In this document: piece after piece, positions 1-9,460 of the stretch
How the letters are laid out: each line of letters starts with the position of its first letter
How positions within the stretch are numbered: position 1 is the stretch's first letter
Assembly: GCA_019359495.1 (NCBI GenBank)
Contig: JAHHHF010000070.1
Span: forward strand, 124,001-188,000
Length of the DNA: 64,000 nucleotides
Reading direction: 5' to 3'
Source: Goleter apudmare HA4340-LM2
GTDB lineage: Bacteria > Cyanobacteriota > Cyanobacteriia > Cyanobacteriales > Nostocaceae
Translations under genes and position numbers: made by a program
Notes under the pieces: generated by a model
Seen by the model: only the letters and a program-made list of their open reading frames with translations
The model's database searches: none
Told to the model about the DNA's origin: nothing

Positions 1-555
1 TTGCAGCACTTTAGCAACGTTGTTATAGTCTTGGGGAATTTCTTTCACGCCTACAGCCGTGTTAATGAGAATCGGCCAAATTGCGGTGATAAAGATGACA
101 AACAAAGCGGCAGGTTCGTTTTGCCTTAAAGCTGCCAAAGAAATAGGTACCCAAGCTAAAGGCGGTACAGTTCGCAACAACTGAAACAGAGGATCTAAAG
201 CTTTAGATATGGTTTTATTCACACCAATCGCAATGCCTAAAGCAATACCAATCACGGCAGCTAAAGAGTAACCAATGGCTACCCGTTGCAGACTAGCCCA
301 AATCTGCCAAAATAATCCTTTATCAATGCCACCTTTATCATAAAAGGGATACAAAATCAAAATCCAAGTGTCTTGTATAACCTTAATTGGCCCTGGTAAT
401 GTCGCGCCAGGAGTCCAAGAAAATAATTGCCAGATAGCGAGAAAAATTGCGATCGCCATAATCGGCGGAACAAGTTCAGGAAATTGCTTTTGCAATCGAG
501 ATATGAAACTGTTATCTAATTTAGGGTTTGCCGGCCTTCGTTGTGCGAGTGTCAT
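1..555 (-). CDS. cmpB: Bicarbonate ABC transporter permease CmpB (partial, C-terminus outside window)
   Basis: Inner-membrane permease of the BCT1 (CmpABCD) bicarbonate ABC transporter, of the NrtB/SsuC type in the BPD_transp_1 family. Reading the minus strand from ATG at 555 gives 185 codons that run off the left edge; the family is about 275-280 residues. The visible part has a first membrane helix near residues 30-45 (PPIMAIAIFLAIWQLF) and the NrtB/CmpB-typical stretch LLRTVPPLAWVPISLAALRQ. A good ribosome site (AGGAG) lies 8-12 bases upstream of the ATG. It follows cmpA after 45 bp, so the two are probably one operon. Sequence alone does not fully separate CmpB from the nitrate permease NrtB; the CmpA-type neighbour decides it. 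Confidence 0.85.
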   Translation of the reverse strand, partial: MTLAQRRPANPKLDNSFISRLQKQFPELVPPIMAIAIFLAIWQLFSWTPGATLPGPIKVIQDTWILILYPFYDKGGIDKGLFWQIWASLQRVAIGYSLAAVIGIALGIAIGVNKTISKALDPLFQLLRTVPPLAWVPISLAALRQNEPAALFVIFITAIWPILINTAVGVKEIPQDYNNVAKVLQ

Positions 556-600
556 AAACTTCTTTCTCCTAACTAATGACTAATGACTCTTGAGCTTTGA

Positions 601-1977
601 CTAAACACTGACTTTCTTGATTTGCAAACTCTTGAGATATGCTTCGGGGTTTTCGGGGTCGAATTTTGCACCATCAAAAAATTCTTCGACACCACGAGAT
701 GTACTTGCGGGTATATCAGCAGCCGCAATTCCTGCTTCTTTCGCTGCTTCTTTCCAAATATCTTCGCGGTTGACTTTATCGATTAATGCTTTAGCTTTGG
801 CAGCATTATTCTCAATGTAATCCTTGGGCAGAAATCCCCAACGCACGCTTTCGGTGATGAACCACAAATCATGGCTCTTGTAAGGATAAGAAACACTACC
901 TTTTTCATCTTTCCAATACAAGGCTGCCATTGATCTGTCATCAATTTGGCGACCTTCACCCATGTCATATTTACCCATGAATGGGTCGAGCAAAACATCA
1001 ACTGGCACATTAAAATAAGCTCTTTGTGCCACAATTTCTGACATTTCTTTGCGGTTATCAAAGTTGTCGCACCATTGTTGAGCTTCCATAATGCCTTTTA
1101 ACAGCGCTTTCGTCGCTTTGGGATGTTGGTCAACCCAGTCTGCTCTCATAGCAAGATATTCTTCAGGGTGATTCTTCCAAATTTCCGCCGTTAATGCAGC
1201 CATGTAGCCAATTTTGTCTTTGACGATGCGGAAAGGCCAGGGGTCGCCAGTGCTGAAAGCATCCATTGTCCCTGTCTTCATGTTGGCGACGGTTTGCGCT
1301 GATGGAACTGTCAGTAATTTTATGTCTGCATCGGGGTCAATACCACCTGCTGCTAACCAGTAACGAATCCAGAAATCTTGGTTAACGGCGGGGAAAGTTT
1401 GGGCGGCTGTGAAGGGTGTGGGGGAGGCTTTGAGTTTGGAGAAGATAGCCTTAGCTTTGGCTAATTCTAAACCGATACCGCTACCTTGGTGTTTGTTGGC
1501 GATCGCAATCCCATTTCCATGTGTGATTAACTGACATAATACATACATGGGAATTGGCTTATTACCCTTGGTAATTAAACCTTCAGTAATTAAATGAGGC
1601 ATAGGCATTTGCCATTGACCACCATCAATACCACCCCCAGCCGAACCAATTTCTACGTTATCTCTAGCTGCACCCCAAGAAGCTTGTTTAGCTAGCTCAA
1701 CATTGGTCATCCCATACTTCGCAAAAAAGCCTTTTTCTTTGGCAATAATTAGAGGTGCTGCTTCTACAATCGGGATATATCCCAAATTCACTTTCGTAAC
1801 TTCTGGTGCTTGTTCTGCACTGACATTAGCTGCTGCTTCAGCAGTTGGTGCAGTTTGCGTACCTCCAGTAGTTTCCGGTGGATTTCCCAAGCAACCTTTC
1901 AAAAGTACAGCACTTGCTGATGCTCCAGCTGTGAAGATAAATTTGCGACGAGAAAACTGATTAAAAAACTCTGCCAT
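601..1977 (-). CDS. cmpA: Bicarbonate-binding lipoprotein CmpA of BCT1 transporter
   Basis: Periplasmic substrate-binding protein of the high-affinity ABC bicarbonate transporter, 458 residues. The N-terminus has a twin arginine (RR, residues 10-11), a hydrophobic stretch and a lipobox ending at Cys29 (LLKGC), so it should be exported and lipid-anchored. A low-complexity T/A/E linker (about 35-60) precedes the NrtA/CmpA-type domain. CmpA rather than the paralogous nitrate binder NrtA is chosen because segments such as [40 protein letters not shown] and [15 protein letters not shown] follow CmpA as I know it. Neighbours agree: cmpB directly downstream, BicA and an Na+/H+ antiporter upstream. 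In other cyanobacteria cmp genes are induced by low CO2 through CmpR; I could not pick a convincing CmpR site in the AT-rich upstream region. Confidence 0.88.
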   Translation of the reverse strand: MAEFFNQFSRRKFIFTAGASASAVLLKGCLGNPPETTGGTQTAPTAEAAANVSAEQAPEVTKVNLGYIPIVEAAPLIIAKEKGFFAKYGMTNVELAKQASWGAARDNVEIGSAGGGIDGGQWQMPMPHLITEGLITKGNKPIPMYVLCQLITHGNGIAIANKHQGSGIGLELAKAKAIFSKLKASPTPFTAAQTFPAVNQDFWIRYWLAAGGIDPDADIKLLTVPSAQTVANMKTGTMDAFSTGDPWPFRIVKDKIGYMAALTAEIWKNHPEEYLAMRADWVDQHPKATKALLKGIMEAQQWCDNFDNRKEMSEIVAQRAYFNVPVDVLLDPFMGKYDMGEGRQIDDRSMAALYWKDEKGSVSYPYKSHDLWFITESVRWGFLPKDYIENNAAKAKALIDKVNREDIWKEAAKEAGIAAADIPASTSRGVEEFFDGAKFDPENPEAYLKSLQIKKVSV

Positions 1978-2523
1978 AACATCTCCTTAAATGTGGATTT
2001 ATATTTGTGTTTGCACATCAAGTTAAGCAATATAAACCTAGTGTTTCTTGCCGCTCCAACGCATATTTCAACCTTTCTTTCACAACTCACCCTTGGTCAG
2101 TTCATCCCATAAAGAGAAAGGTCTAAAAAAACTCTTAGATTGGTATCAGCTATTGCTGATTTACAGCATTAACTTTCTTTCAAATAGTTTACCGTTTTTT
2201 CGATAGAAGAGATATATGCTAACACCGTAAATATTAAATAAATATTAGATTGGACATATAAGTAAAAACTTATATATTCTGCCAAATTCACCCCTATAAG
2301 TTCAATGCATAGATAGTAACAGATAACAGTTATAGGATAATGTCTATGATTTCTGGGTCAAATTGCTATTTTTAAAAGTTCACTAAATAACATAATTAAT
2401 TTTTTTTAATAGCAACCGCATTTCATTTATGGATATTAGAAGTTTTTTCTATGATGACGGGTGAAATGCTTATTCTACAAGAGTTCACTCATGTACAAAT
2501 TTAGACTTGCTACACTGCTACCA
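1978..2523. other. AT-rich intergenic region upstream of cmpA
   Basis: About 550 bp without a supported gene between cmpA and the terminator of the antiporter gene. It should hold the cmpAB promoter. It is very AT-rich, with many TTA/TAA words that could be read as CmpR half-sites, too many to single one out. I saw no GTA-N8-TAC NtcA site. Confidence 0.5.
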
Positions 2524-2559
2524 GATAAAAAATAACCCCTTTCCGATTTGGGAAAGGGG
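2524..2559 (-). terminator. Rho-independent terminator of the antiporter gene
   Basis: A perfect 9-bp GC-rich stem (CCCCTTTCC at 2536-2544 with GGAAAGGGG at 2551-2559, loop of 6). Read on the minus strand it is followed by TTATTTTTTATC. It lies 43 bp past the antiporter stop codon, so it separates this gene from cmpAB, which therefore needs its own promoter. Confidence 0.85.
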
Positions 2560-2602
2560 CTACCTAATAATTTATTGATATGAGGGTATGATGCCAGAAG
2601 AA

Positions 2603-4015
2603 TTAACTCAGTAAATCGGCTGGTTCTATTGGCTCTTGAGGCTCTATTGACTGTTTAAATGCTAACCGTAATAAAGGCGGTGCTAAAAAAGTGGTGAGAA
2701 TGACCATAATTATAATTGCTGCTTGTAAAGGTTTATCCAAAGTCCCACTAGCCGCACCAATACCGGCAAATACTAGACCAACTTCACCTCGGGGAATCAT
2801 GCCCACACCAACAGCCAAACGGTTGATTCCTGGTTGACCGAATACTGACCAACCTGTAACAATTTTGCCAATAATTGCGACCACAATTAAGAATGTGGCA
2901 ATAATTAATCCTTCCCGGTTTTCAGGAATGACAGGATTAAGAACACCTAAATCAACTTTGGCACCGACAGTGATGAAGAAAATCGGTACGAAGATATCAG
3001 CAATAGGTTTAACCTGCTCATCTAGTTCTTTGCGTTTATCGGTTTCATCAAGAACTAAGCCGGCAGCAAATGCACCTAGGATAGCTTCTAAATGAATCGC
3101 ATTACCCAGGAAAGCCATGAAGAAGGCAAATATAAATGCTGGGATTACTAGATTACCCCGTGTTTGCAACTTATTAGCAATACTAACAAAGCCTTGATTG
3201 AAGTATTTTCCCAATAAAATCGAGCCAATCAGAAATACAGTGGCGCTGACAATCAAATAAATCACATTGAAAATATCAACTTCGCCAGTCTTAGCTAAAC
3301 TGGCAACCACTGCTAACACAATGATGCCTAAGATATCATCGATGACGGCTGCACCAACAATAATCTGACCTTCACGAGATTTGAGATGCCCAATTTCTGA
3401 CAAAACTTTGGAGGTAATACCAATACTAGTGGCTGTGAGCGCCGCACCTGCAAAAATTGCCGGAATGACTGGGGCATGAAATAACAAAATTAGGCCCGCA
3501 GTCCCAGCAGCAAAAGGTACTGCTACCCCAACACAAGCCACAATTGTCGCTTGATAACCGACTTTCTGTAGTTCTTTTAAGTCTGATTCCAAGCCAATTT
3601 CAAATAACAGAATGATCACACCCAATTCGGCAAGAATGGAAATAGCTTCACTCTGACTTTGAAAAATCGAAGTAACAGCATCAGGACTGAGGTGATTAAT
3701 GAATTGCAATATGGTCATGATTAGGGAGTCGGAAGCAACCGCACCACTATCAGGAAACACAACCAAATGGAGTGCAGAAGCACCCACCAGTACACCACCA
3801 ACCAATTCACCTAAAACTGGAGGTAGGTCTATCATTCTCGACAACTCACCACCAATTTTACTGGCTAGATAAATGACTACTAAACTTAGCAGTACGCCAG
3901 TCAGAATAATGGGGGCATTTTCTGCCTCTGTTGTGGCGAGTAAGGGAGGCTGTAATGCTAAAGCTAGGGAATTAACCCAGGTAACTGAATTCACTATTGG
4001 TTCTGAAGAAATCAT
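2603..4015 (-). CDS. CPA2 family Na+/H+ antiporter, NhaS3-like
   Basis: A 470-residue polytopic membrane protein of the cation:proton antiporter-2 (KefB/NapA/NhaS3) family with about 12 hydrophobic segments. The paired aspartates of the transport site are present (AAVIDDILGI, D226-D227), as is the glycine-rich MIPRGEVGLVFAGIG segment near the C-terminus. It would exchange Na+ for H+. Its place between bicA (213 bp upstream, same strand) and cmpAB suggests that it maintains the inward sodium gradient used by Na+/HCO3- symport. That link is inference from position. No RCK/TrkA-N domain follows, unlike KefB/C. It ends before a strong terminator. Synechocystis NhaS3 is the nearest characterised relative I can name. 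Confidence 0.85.
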   Translation of the reverse strand: MISSEPIVNSVTWVNSLALALQPPLLATTEAENAPIILTGVLLSLVVIYLASKIGGELSRMIDLPPVLGELVGGVLVGASALHLVVFPDSGAVASDSLIMTILQFINHLSPDAVTSIFQSQSEAISILAELGVIILLFEIGLESDLKELQKVGYQATIVACVGVAVPFAAGTAGLILLFHAPVIPAIFAGAALTATSIGITSKVLSEIGHLKSREGQIIVGAAVIDDILGIIVLAVVASLAKTGEVDIFNVIYLIVSATVFLIGSILLGKYFNQGFVSIANKLQTRGNLVIPAFIFAFFMAFLGNAIHLEAILGAFAAGLVLDETDKRKELDEQVKPIADIFVPIFFITVGAKVDLGVLNPVIPENREGLIIATFLIVVAIIGKIVTGWSVFGQPGINRLAVGVGMIPRGEVGLVFAGIGAASGTLDKPLQAAIIIMVILTTFLAPPLLRLAFKQSIEPQEPIEPADLLS

Positions 4016-4090
4016 GTTTTCTGTCTGTGGAGATTATTCATGTTCATTCGTAGTTCATAATTTAATTACGAATTACGAATATAGGTAAAT

Positions 4091-4190
4091 CAGGACTTAC
4101 GCACGAGTTACGAAATAATTAACCGCAGAGAGAAGTTCGAGCTGCGAAAGCCGCATCTCGAAACTTCGGTGGGCGCAGAGGACAAAAATA
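4091..4190. repeat. Interspersed Nostoc-type repeat between nhaS3-like gene and bicA
   Basis: The spacer carries a segment starting CAGGACTTACGCAC and ending GGCGCAGAGGAC, a kind of sequence I know as scattered between genes in Nostoc genomes. Inside it are inverted arms AAGTTCGAG (4133-4141) and CTCGAAACTT (4157-4166). There is no open reading frame. Confidence 0.5.
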
Positions 4191-4228
4191 GGAATTGGCA
4201 AGATATTTCGCGTCAGTTCTAGCAAACT

Positions 4229-5950
4229 TTAAACTTCTCTGGGCTGTGTGGGATAGCCGTAGGAGTCATTGTATTCAGTGCTAGTAGGATTTGTACTAGC
4301 TGTTTGTAGATTAACTAAAGCCACAGCTTGCTTAAGTGCTTCCACACGGTCTACAAACATGTGGTGCTCGGGTACAAATCTCAAAATACCAAACTTTTCT
4401 AAGCGCTTTTTGACTTTGCCCCTTGCACCGACGATTAGCACCTGACGACCTTGCTCACTAGCGTCTTTGATGGCGTTTTCGATTGCTAGGGAAGCAGTCA
4501 CTCCCAACATAGGTACGTCGCTGAGGTCTACAATCAAGACATCGGAGTCTGCCATTGCTGCATGTTCACGAGCGATCGCTTTGGAAACTCCAAAAATCAT
4601 CGGCCCACTCAAGTAGAATAACAGCACTCGTCTATTGGCACGATCAATCAATTGTTTTTCTTCATCAGTTAAGACAATTGCATCGTCAGCGTCGCTAATT
4701 GTCTTCACTTCTTGAGCTTGCAATTGTGAGAGGCGCTCAATGGTTAAGATATTGGCAATGAAAACACCCACGCCTACAGCAACAATCAAGTCAACAAATA
4801 CGGTTAAGAATAATACACCGTACATGATGACTGTGCCTTTCCAAGATACCTTGTGAGCGCGTTTTAAGAAGCTCCAGTCTAGAATATCAATCCCGACTTT
4901 GAGGGCAATCCCCGCTAATACTGCCATCGGGATAGTTTCAGTGATATTAGCAGCCCACAAAACTACAACTAATAATATTAGGGCACGAGTTAGACCAGAT
5001 ACCGCAGTGCTAGCACCAGTCTGAATATTTACCACTGTCCCCATTGTTGCACCAGCACCAGGTAGACCACCGCACAACCCAGATACTAAGTTACCAATAC
5101 CTTGACCAATCAATTCTTTATCAGATTTGTGTTCTGTACGCGTTAAACTATCAGCAATAACCGCAGTTAGCAAGGTATCAATACAACCCAACATGCCCAA
5201 CATTGCACCATTAATAATCATCACAGTGATTTGCGAAGCAGTGAAGGTAGGTAGTTGTAATTTGGGCAATCCCATTGGAATTTCGCCAATTCTTCTGATA
5301 TTTGCATCCTTGAAGACGACGAGAGAAACTACAGTAACTACGATTAATGCTACAAGTTGGGGTGGAACTAAGCGCTTAATTTTCGATGGCATTAAGAAAA
5401 TAATTGCCAGGGTTAGCGCTCCTAAAGTTGCTTCGGCGGGATTAATATTTGCTAACAAATTGGGTAGGTTTTGCACTAACCCCAGTACGCCACCTTTAGG
5501 ATTTGGTTGTCCTAGAAAAGGCGCGATTTGCAACAAGATCAAAATTACCCCAATCCCAGACATAAAGCCGGAGATGACGCTGTAGGGCATGAGGGTGATA
5601 TATTTACCTAGCTTAAATATGCCGAAAAATATTTGAAATAACCCTGCGAGCATGACTACGGTAAATGCCATGGCCATGCCGTTTTCTGGGTTATTTGCAG
5701 TCATAGAACTGACAATGGCAGTCATGACCACGGTCATAGGCCCAGTTGGCTCAGAAATCAAGGTGGGTGTACCACCAAAGAGAGCCGCAAAAAAGCCTAC
5801 GCAAACTGCACCGTAAAGACCAGCGACCGGCCCAGCACCAGAGGCGACACCAAATGCCAGTGCTAGAGGTAAGGAAACGATCGCCGCAGTTAAACCACCG
5901 AATAAATCGCCCCGCAGATTTCTAAAATTGATCGTGTTTGTCAGTGACAT
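4229..5950 (-). CDS. bicA: BicA-type Na+-dependent bicarbonate transporter (SulP family)
   Basis: A 573-residue SulP/SLC26 family transporter that imports HCO3- with Na+ for the CO2-concentrating mechanism. The N-terminal two thirds is a multi-helix membrane domain (residues about 15-410) with the signature GGTPTLISEPTGPMTVVMTA at 59-78. The C-terminal part (about 435-550) is a cytoplasmic STAS domain with VLIVDLSDVPMLGVTASLA. It is annotated BicA rather than sulfate permease because the N-terminal 130 residues closely follow Synechocystis BicA as I recall it, and because the neighbours are an Na+/H+ antiporter and cmpAB. ATG 5950 fits the family N-terminus (FRNLRGDLFGGLTAA). Length is normal for BicA. 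It is possibly cotranscribed with the downstream antiporter. Confidence 0.9.
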   Translation of the reverse strand: MSLTNTINFRNLRGDLFGGLTAAIVSLPLALAFGVASGAGPVAGLYGAVCVGFFAALFGGTPTLISEPTGPMTVVMTAIVSSMTANNPENGMAMAFTVVMLAGLFQIFFGIFKLGKYITLMPYSVISGFMSGIGVILILLQIAPFLGQPNPKGGVLGLVQNLPNLLANINPAEATLGALTLAIIFLMPSKIKRLVPPQLVALIVVTVVSLVVFKDANIRRIGEIPMGLPKLQLPTFTASQITVMIINGAMLGMLGCIDTLLTAVIADSLTRTEHKSDKELIGQGIGNLVSGLCGGLPGAGATMGTVVNIQTGASTAVSGLTRALILLVVVLWAANITETIPMAVLAGIALKVGIDILDWSFLKRAHKVSWKGTVIMYGVLFLTVFVDLIVAVGVGVFIANILTIERLSQLQAQEVKTISDADDAIVLTDEEKQLIDRANRRVLLFYLSGPMIFGVSKAIAREHAAMADSDVLIVDLSDVPMLGVTASLAIENAIKDASEQGRQVLIVGARGKVKKRLEKFGILRFVPEHHMFVDRVEALKQAVALVNLQTASTNPTSTEYNDSYGYPTQPREV

Positions 5951-6373
5951 ATTTGTGGATCTTATAGACTAGAAAAGGAAAATTTTACTTGGTAAAAAGC
6001 AGGATATGCCGCTAGTAAATTTGAGTTTTACAACCAACATTTGGGCATGGAAAAATGAGTGCTAACAACAGGATTGAAAGCAATTATTCTTTTTCATATG
6101 TATGAGAAAATCTCTATTGGCTGAGTCTTTAGCTCAATTTTGATCAATGCCTTGGCTATGAACACTTATATAAGTTACAAGTGTTATTTACAACCTTGTT
6201 TTTGGCTCTTAAAATAGCTTACAGCTTTTGGAGTTAATATTAAACAATTGCATGAGCAATTATTAAATCTATATTAAATTGCTATCATAGAGAAAAGTCT
6301 ATCTATGTTTAATCTTTTAGGTTTACTATTAAATGGATAGTGAAAACTTATGAGGACTTCAGGGCAGTGCTAA
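5951..6373. other. Intergenic region upstream of bicA
   Basis: 423 bp without a supported gene. It is AT-rich and should contain the bicA promoter and the 3' end of the fusion-protein transcript. I see no strong hairpin or recognised regulatory box. Confidence 0.5.
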
Positions 6374-9268
6374 TCATTCCGGTCTTAAATCATTAGATAG
6401 TTCTACGATACCCCTAGATCCATCAATTCTTACCCGTTGCCCATCTTGCAATAACCATGTAGCACCACGCACATCCATGATTGCGGGAATCCCATATTCA
6501 CGTGCGACGATCGCACCGTGGGAAAGTCGCCCCCCGGCTTCAGCAATCAATCCTCCAGCCCTGACTAACAGAGGTGCCCAGCCAGAGTCTGTATAAGGTA
6601 CTACAAGAATTGTGTTCTTATCGATTTCAGGGATGTTTTGTAGATTACGCAACACTTTTATCCGTCCCTCTGCTTGCCCATGACTGGCGGGAATGCCTTG
6701 TAAAATTTGGTCAGAGTATAAGTTTGAGGGGGCGAGGGGGTGGGGTGGTGTATTGCCGTAGACTAAGGCGGGTATTTGGGTAATTTCGCTATCTTGGAGG
6801 AATTGCGATCGCCTAGATTGCACTAACTCTGGCAAACTATTGCTCAACTCCAGATCATTACCTGTAACTAAACTGCCTACTTCTTCCAACTCCAGAAAAA
6901 ATATATCCCCTGTTTGTTGGAGTAACCCAGAGTTTAACCAAATCTGCTCTAGGGCGACAAAACTCCAACGTAATTCAGCTAAGAGTCGAGAATAAACTTC
7001 GGTGACTCGTCCTTTGAGATCCACACGTCGTTGCACAAATCCCCGTTGCTGTTTTCCAGAAAACACTTGGTTGATCGGATCTATACCCCCGGCTTGTGGC
7101 TGGCCTCCTTGGACTAACTGCACAAACAACTGCTTGACATGTTGGGGGTCTTCTTTCCAGGTGGGAACGGCTATATCAGTCCCCACTTCACTTAAATAAC
7201 CGTAATCTTCCAGTAATTCGTCAAATTCGGCGAGAATCTTTTCTCCCTCTGGAATTTGCTGCAACTGCTCAAAGACTTTCTCTGACTCAAATTGCCCTAA
7301 TACCTGCTTGGCATCTGCGGCTAAGGCACTCAGCGATCGCAATACTGCTACTTCTGGTGTGACACTATTATCTATCTTTCCATCTTTCACCCGAAAAATT
7401 GCCTGTCGGATGGCAGCACTTAAAGGTGCAAAGATGCTGTAGTAAGTCCCACGATGAAGTAAATCGAGGATTGAGTCAACTCTAGCTAATAGTTGAGCTG
7501 GTTCTAGTTCATCGGTTGATTGTTGCGCCAACTGGGATAAACCAGGGACAAACCACCTGTAATAATCTCGTTTAAAGTCCTCTTCTAATCGTAATTCTCG
7601 CTTCAGCAACCGCATTAATCCCAGTAAATTCTCTAGGGTAGAATTCAAGGGTGGCTTGCTTAATTTTGCACCTCTGGTCAAAAACTCTAGACTTTCTGGT
7701 GGTAAACCCATGCGGATAAAAATCTCACCCAACAAGGAGGCGTTGAAGTACGCCCTGGAATAATGCAGGGTGGCGGTGTCTGTGAAATCTAAACCGAGGG
7801 CGCGATCGCCTAACACTATAGTAAATATCTCTCCCCATACCCCACAAGTTAAAGGACGATTGATCGACCAAGTTAAGGGGTGAATCACACCCGGTATAAC
7901 TTCGGCAGCAATTTTACGTGTCCAGATGGGTAATAAGGTAGTGATTGGTCTAGCTTGCAACAGCCAGAGATTTTGACCGTCGTAGCTCCATTCAATATCT
8001 TGAGGAATGCTGTGATAGCGTTTTTCAATGCGGCGGACTAAGTACGCCACTTGTTTGATTAATGCTTGTGGTACTTGTCCTGTACCTTCTAACTGAATCG
8101 AGGAGAAATTGTCTGTTTCGATGACAAATGCCCGATATTGTTCTGGCGTGACTCTCCCTGAAACGACTTGCGAGGCGCTACCAGGCAAAGCTTCAATCAC
8201 GATCGCATCGCCTTGTTGAGTGATCGGATCACGGCTGAATGCTACGCCAGAATAGACACTTTGGACTTGTTGTTGAATCAACACTGCCATGTTAGTTTCT
8301 GGCAAACCGCGATCACGGCGATATTGCACCGCCGACGGGTGATTGTAGGAAGCATGAACTTGGGCGATTGCGGCTAGTAACCCCTCATGGCTGGTGACAT
8401 CCAACACCGTTTCATACTGTCCCGCCGCCGAAGCTTGTTCTGAGTCTTCTCCAATTGCCGAAGAACGCACTACTAAGGGTGATAGTTCTGATGGCTGAAA
8501 AAATTTCACCACCGATTCCGGGTTATTTACCGGAGCAAGTACCCACCCCTTCGGCACTGAGTAGCCCCACCGCTTAATTTCAGATAATGTCGCTGCCTTT
8601 TGTCCCACGATGGCGACATCTAACTCATCATCTAAAGAGAAAATTACCTGATCGCCGCGTAAAAATTCTAACATTGCTTGCGACCCCGTTTCTGCTTCTT
8701 TAGTAGGGAGGTTGAGATCATCAGGGATTTTCGTGTAAATCCAGCCTAGTAAGCCAGCTAGGGCAACCGCAGTGACGATCCTGGCAAAATCATTGGCGTG
8801 TAGCACTGCCACAAATAACGGGAATATGGTCAAGACGCCGTATTGAATTAATTTTCTGGAGCGTATAACTGTAAAACTGATGAGTGTTAAAAACAATACA
8901 AATGCTGACACCAATGGATCGTGGACAAAAAATCCCCAAACCACGTTTGTTGTCCCGGCCCCTCTACCAATCCAGTATCTCCCTATCACCAGGGCAATTA
9001 GAGCTATCAATTCCCAAGTTGATCCTTCACCGAAGAAGGCACGAGCTGTCAGGACTGCGACGATTCCCTTAAAAGCTTCTGACAATACTGCCAGAATACC
9101 TACCAGCTTACCACCGTGGTAAAAAGCAGCAGATACACTAATGTTTCCCGTCCCAATCTGTGCTAATTGCCTCCCTTTGAGGGCGTAAGTAATCCAGGCA
9201 ATTAGCGGTAGCGTGCCCAAGAGGGGGCAACCAATTAAAACAACTAAAGCACCCCAAAGTTCAAGCAT
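6374..9268 (-). CDS. Fusion of PlsY-like membrane domain and PEP-synthase/rifampin-phosphotransferase-like dikinase
   Basis: 964 residues. Residues 1-180 are a multi-helix membrane domain resembling PlsY (acyl-phosphate:glycerol-3-phosphate acyltransferase): motif-1-like LLGTLPLIAWI, then GTGNISVSAAFYHGGK at 39-54 (PlsY motif 2 is GSGNxGATN), then a degraded motif 3 (GRYWIGRGAGTTN, 96-108) without the usual His and GGKG lysine. Residues 221-450 form the PPDK_N ATP-grasp domain (GQKAATLSEIKRWGYSVPKG; VVRSSAIGEDSEQASAAGQY; WLLQARPITT). Residues about 460-840 match nothing I recognise. The C-terminus is the swivelling phosphohistidine domain GGRLSHGAIVAREYGIPAIM with catalytic His917. There is no C-terminal PEP/pyruvate TIM barrel, so it is not a normal PEP synthase; the domain order equals that of rifampin phosphotransferase. 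Substrate unknown. Confidence 0.8.
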   Translation of the reverse strand: MLELWGALVVLIGCPLLGTLPLIAWITYALKGRQLAQIGTGNISVSAAFYHGGKLVGILAVLSEAFKGIVAVLTARAFFGEGSTWELIALIALVIGRYWIGRGAGTTNVVWGFFVHDPLVSAFVLFLTLISFTVIRSRKLIQYGVLTIFPLFVAVLHANDFARIVTAVALAGLLGWIYTKIPDDLNLPTKEAETGSQAMLEFLRGDQVIFSLDDELDVAIVGQKAATLSEIKRWGYSVPKGWVLAPVNNPESVVKFFQPSELSPLVVRSSAIGEDSEQASAAGQYETVLDVTSHEGLLAAIAQVHASYNHPSAVQYRRDRGLPETNMAVLIQQQVQSVYSGVAFSRDPITQQGDAIVIEALPGSASQVVSGRVTPEQYRAFVIETDNFSSIQLEGTGQVPQALIKQVAYLVRRIEKRYHSIPQDIEWSYDGQNLWLLQARPITTLLPIWTRKIAAEVIPGVIHPLTWSINRPLTCGVWGEIFTIVLGDRALGLDFTDTATLHYSRAYFNASLLGEIFIRMGLPPESLEFLTRGAKLSKPPLNSTLENLLGLMRLLKRELRLEEDFKRDYYRWFVPGLSQLAQQSTDELEPAQLLARVDSILDLLHRGTYYSIFAPLSAAIRQAIFRVKDGKIDNSVTPEVAVLRSLSALAADAKQVLGQFESEKVFEQLQQIPEGEKILAEFDELLEDYGYLSEVGTDIAVPTWKEDPQHVKQLFVQLVQGGQPQAGGIDPINQVFSGKQQRGFVQRRVDLKGRVTEVYSRLLAELRWSFVALEQIWLNSGLLQQTGDIFFLELEEVGSLVTGNDLELSNSLPELVQSRRSQFLQDSEITQIPALVYGNTPPHPLAPSNLYSDQILQGIPASHGQAEGRIKVLRNLQNIPEIDKNTILVVPYTDSGWAPLLVRAGGLIAEAGGRLSHGAIVAREYGIPAIMDVRGATWLLQDGQRVRIDGSRGIVELSNDLRPE

Positions 9269-9388
9269 CGCGGATCTTTGATTTTAGATTTATTTTGCAT
9301 CTTGCTTTTTGCATCTGAAATCTCAAATCTAAAATCTTTTGGAAATTTGTATCGATGGTTTTAAGGGCGCTTCTACTAATTGAGTGAT

Positions 9389-9428
9389 GGACACTCGGCT
9401 ACGGTAAGAACCGTTTTTGCAAGTGTCC
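9389..9428 (-). terminator. Hairpin downstream of the 46-residue membrane protein gene
   Basis: Outer arms GGACACT (9389-9395) and AGTGTCC (9422-9428) enclose an inner hairpin ACGGT-aaga-ACCGT (9401-9414). It lies just past the small gene's stop on the minus strand. No clear U-tract follows, so it may be a processing or stabilising structure and not a classical terminator. Confidence 0.45.
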
Positions 9429-9460
9429 TCTTCAGATGCCAATTACTAAGCTGATAGCTT

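Noticed and set aside
1978-2523. CmpR or NtcA sites upstream of cmpA
   Set aside because: TTA/TAA words are too frequent in this AT-rich segment to choose one, and no GTA-N8-TAC was found.
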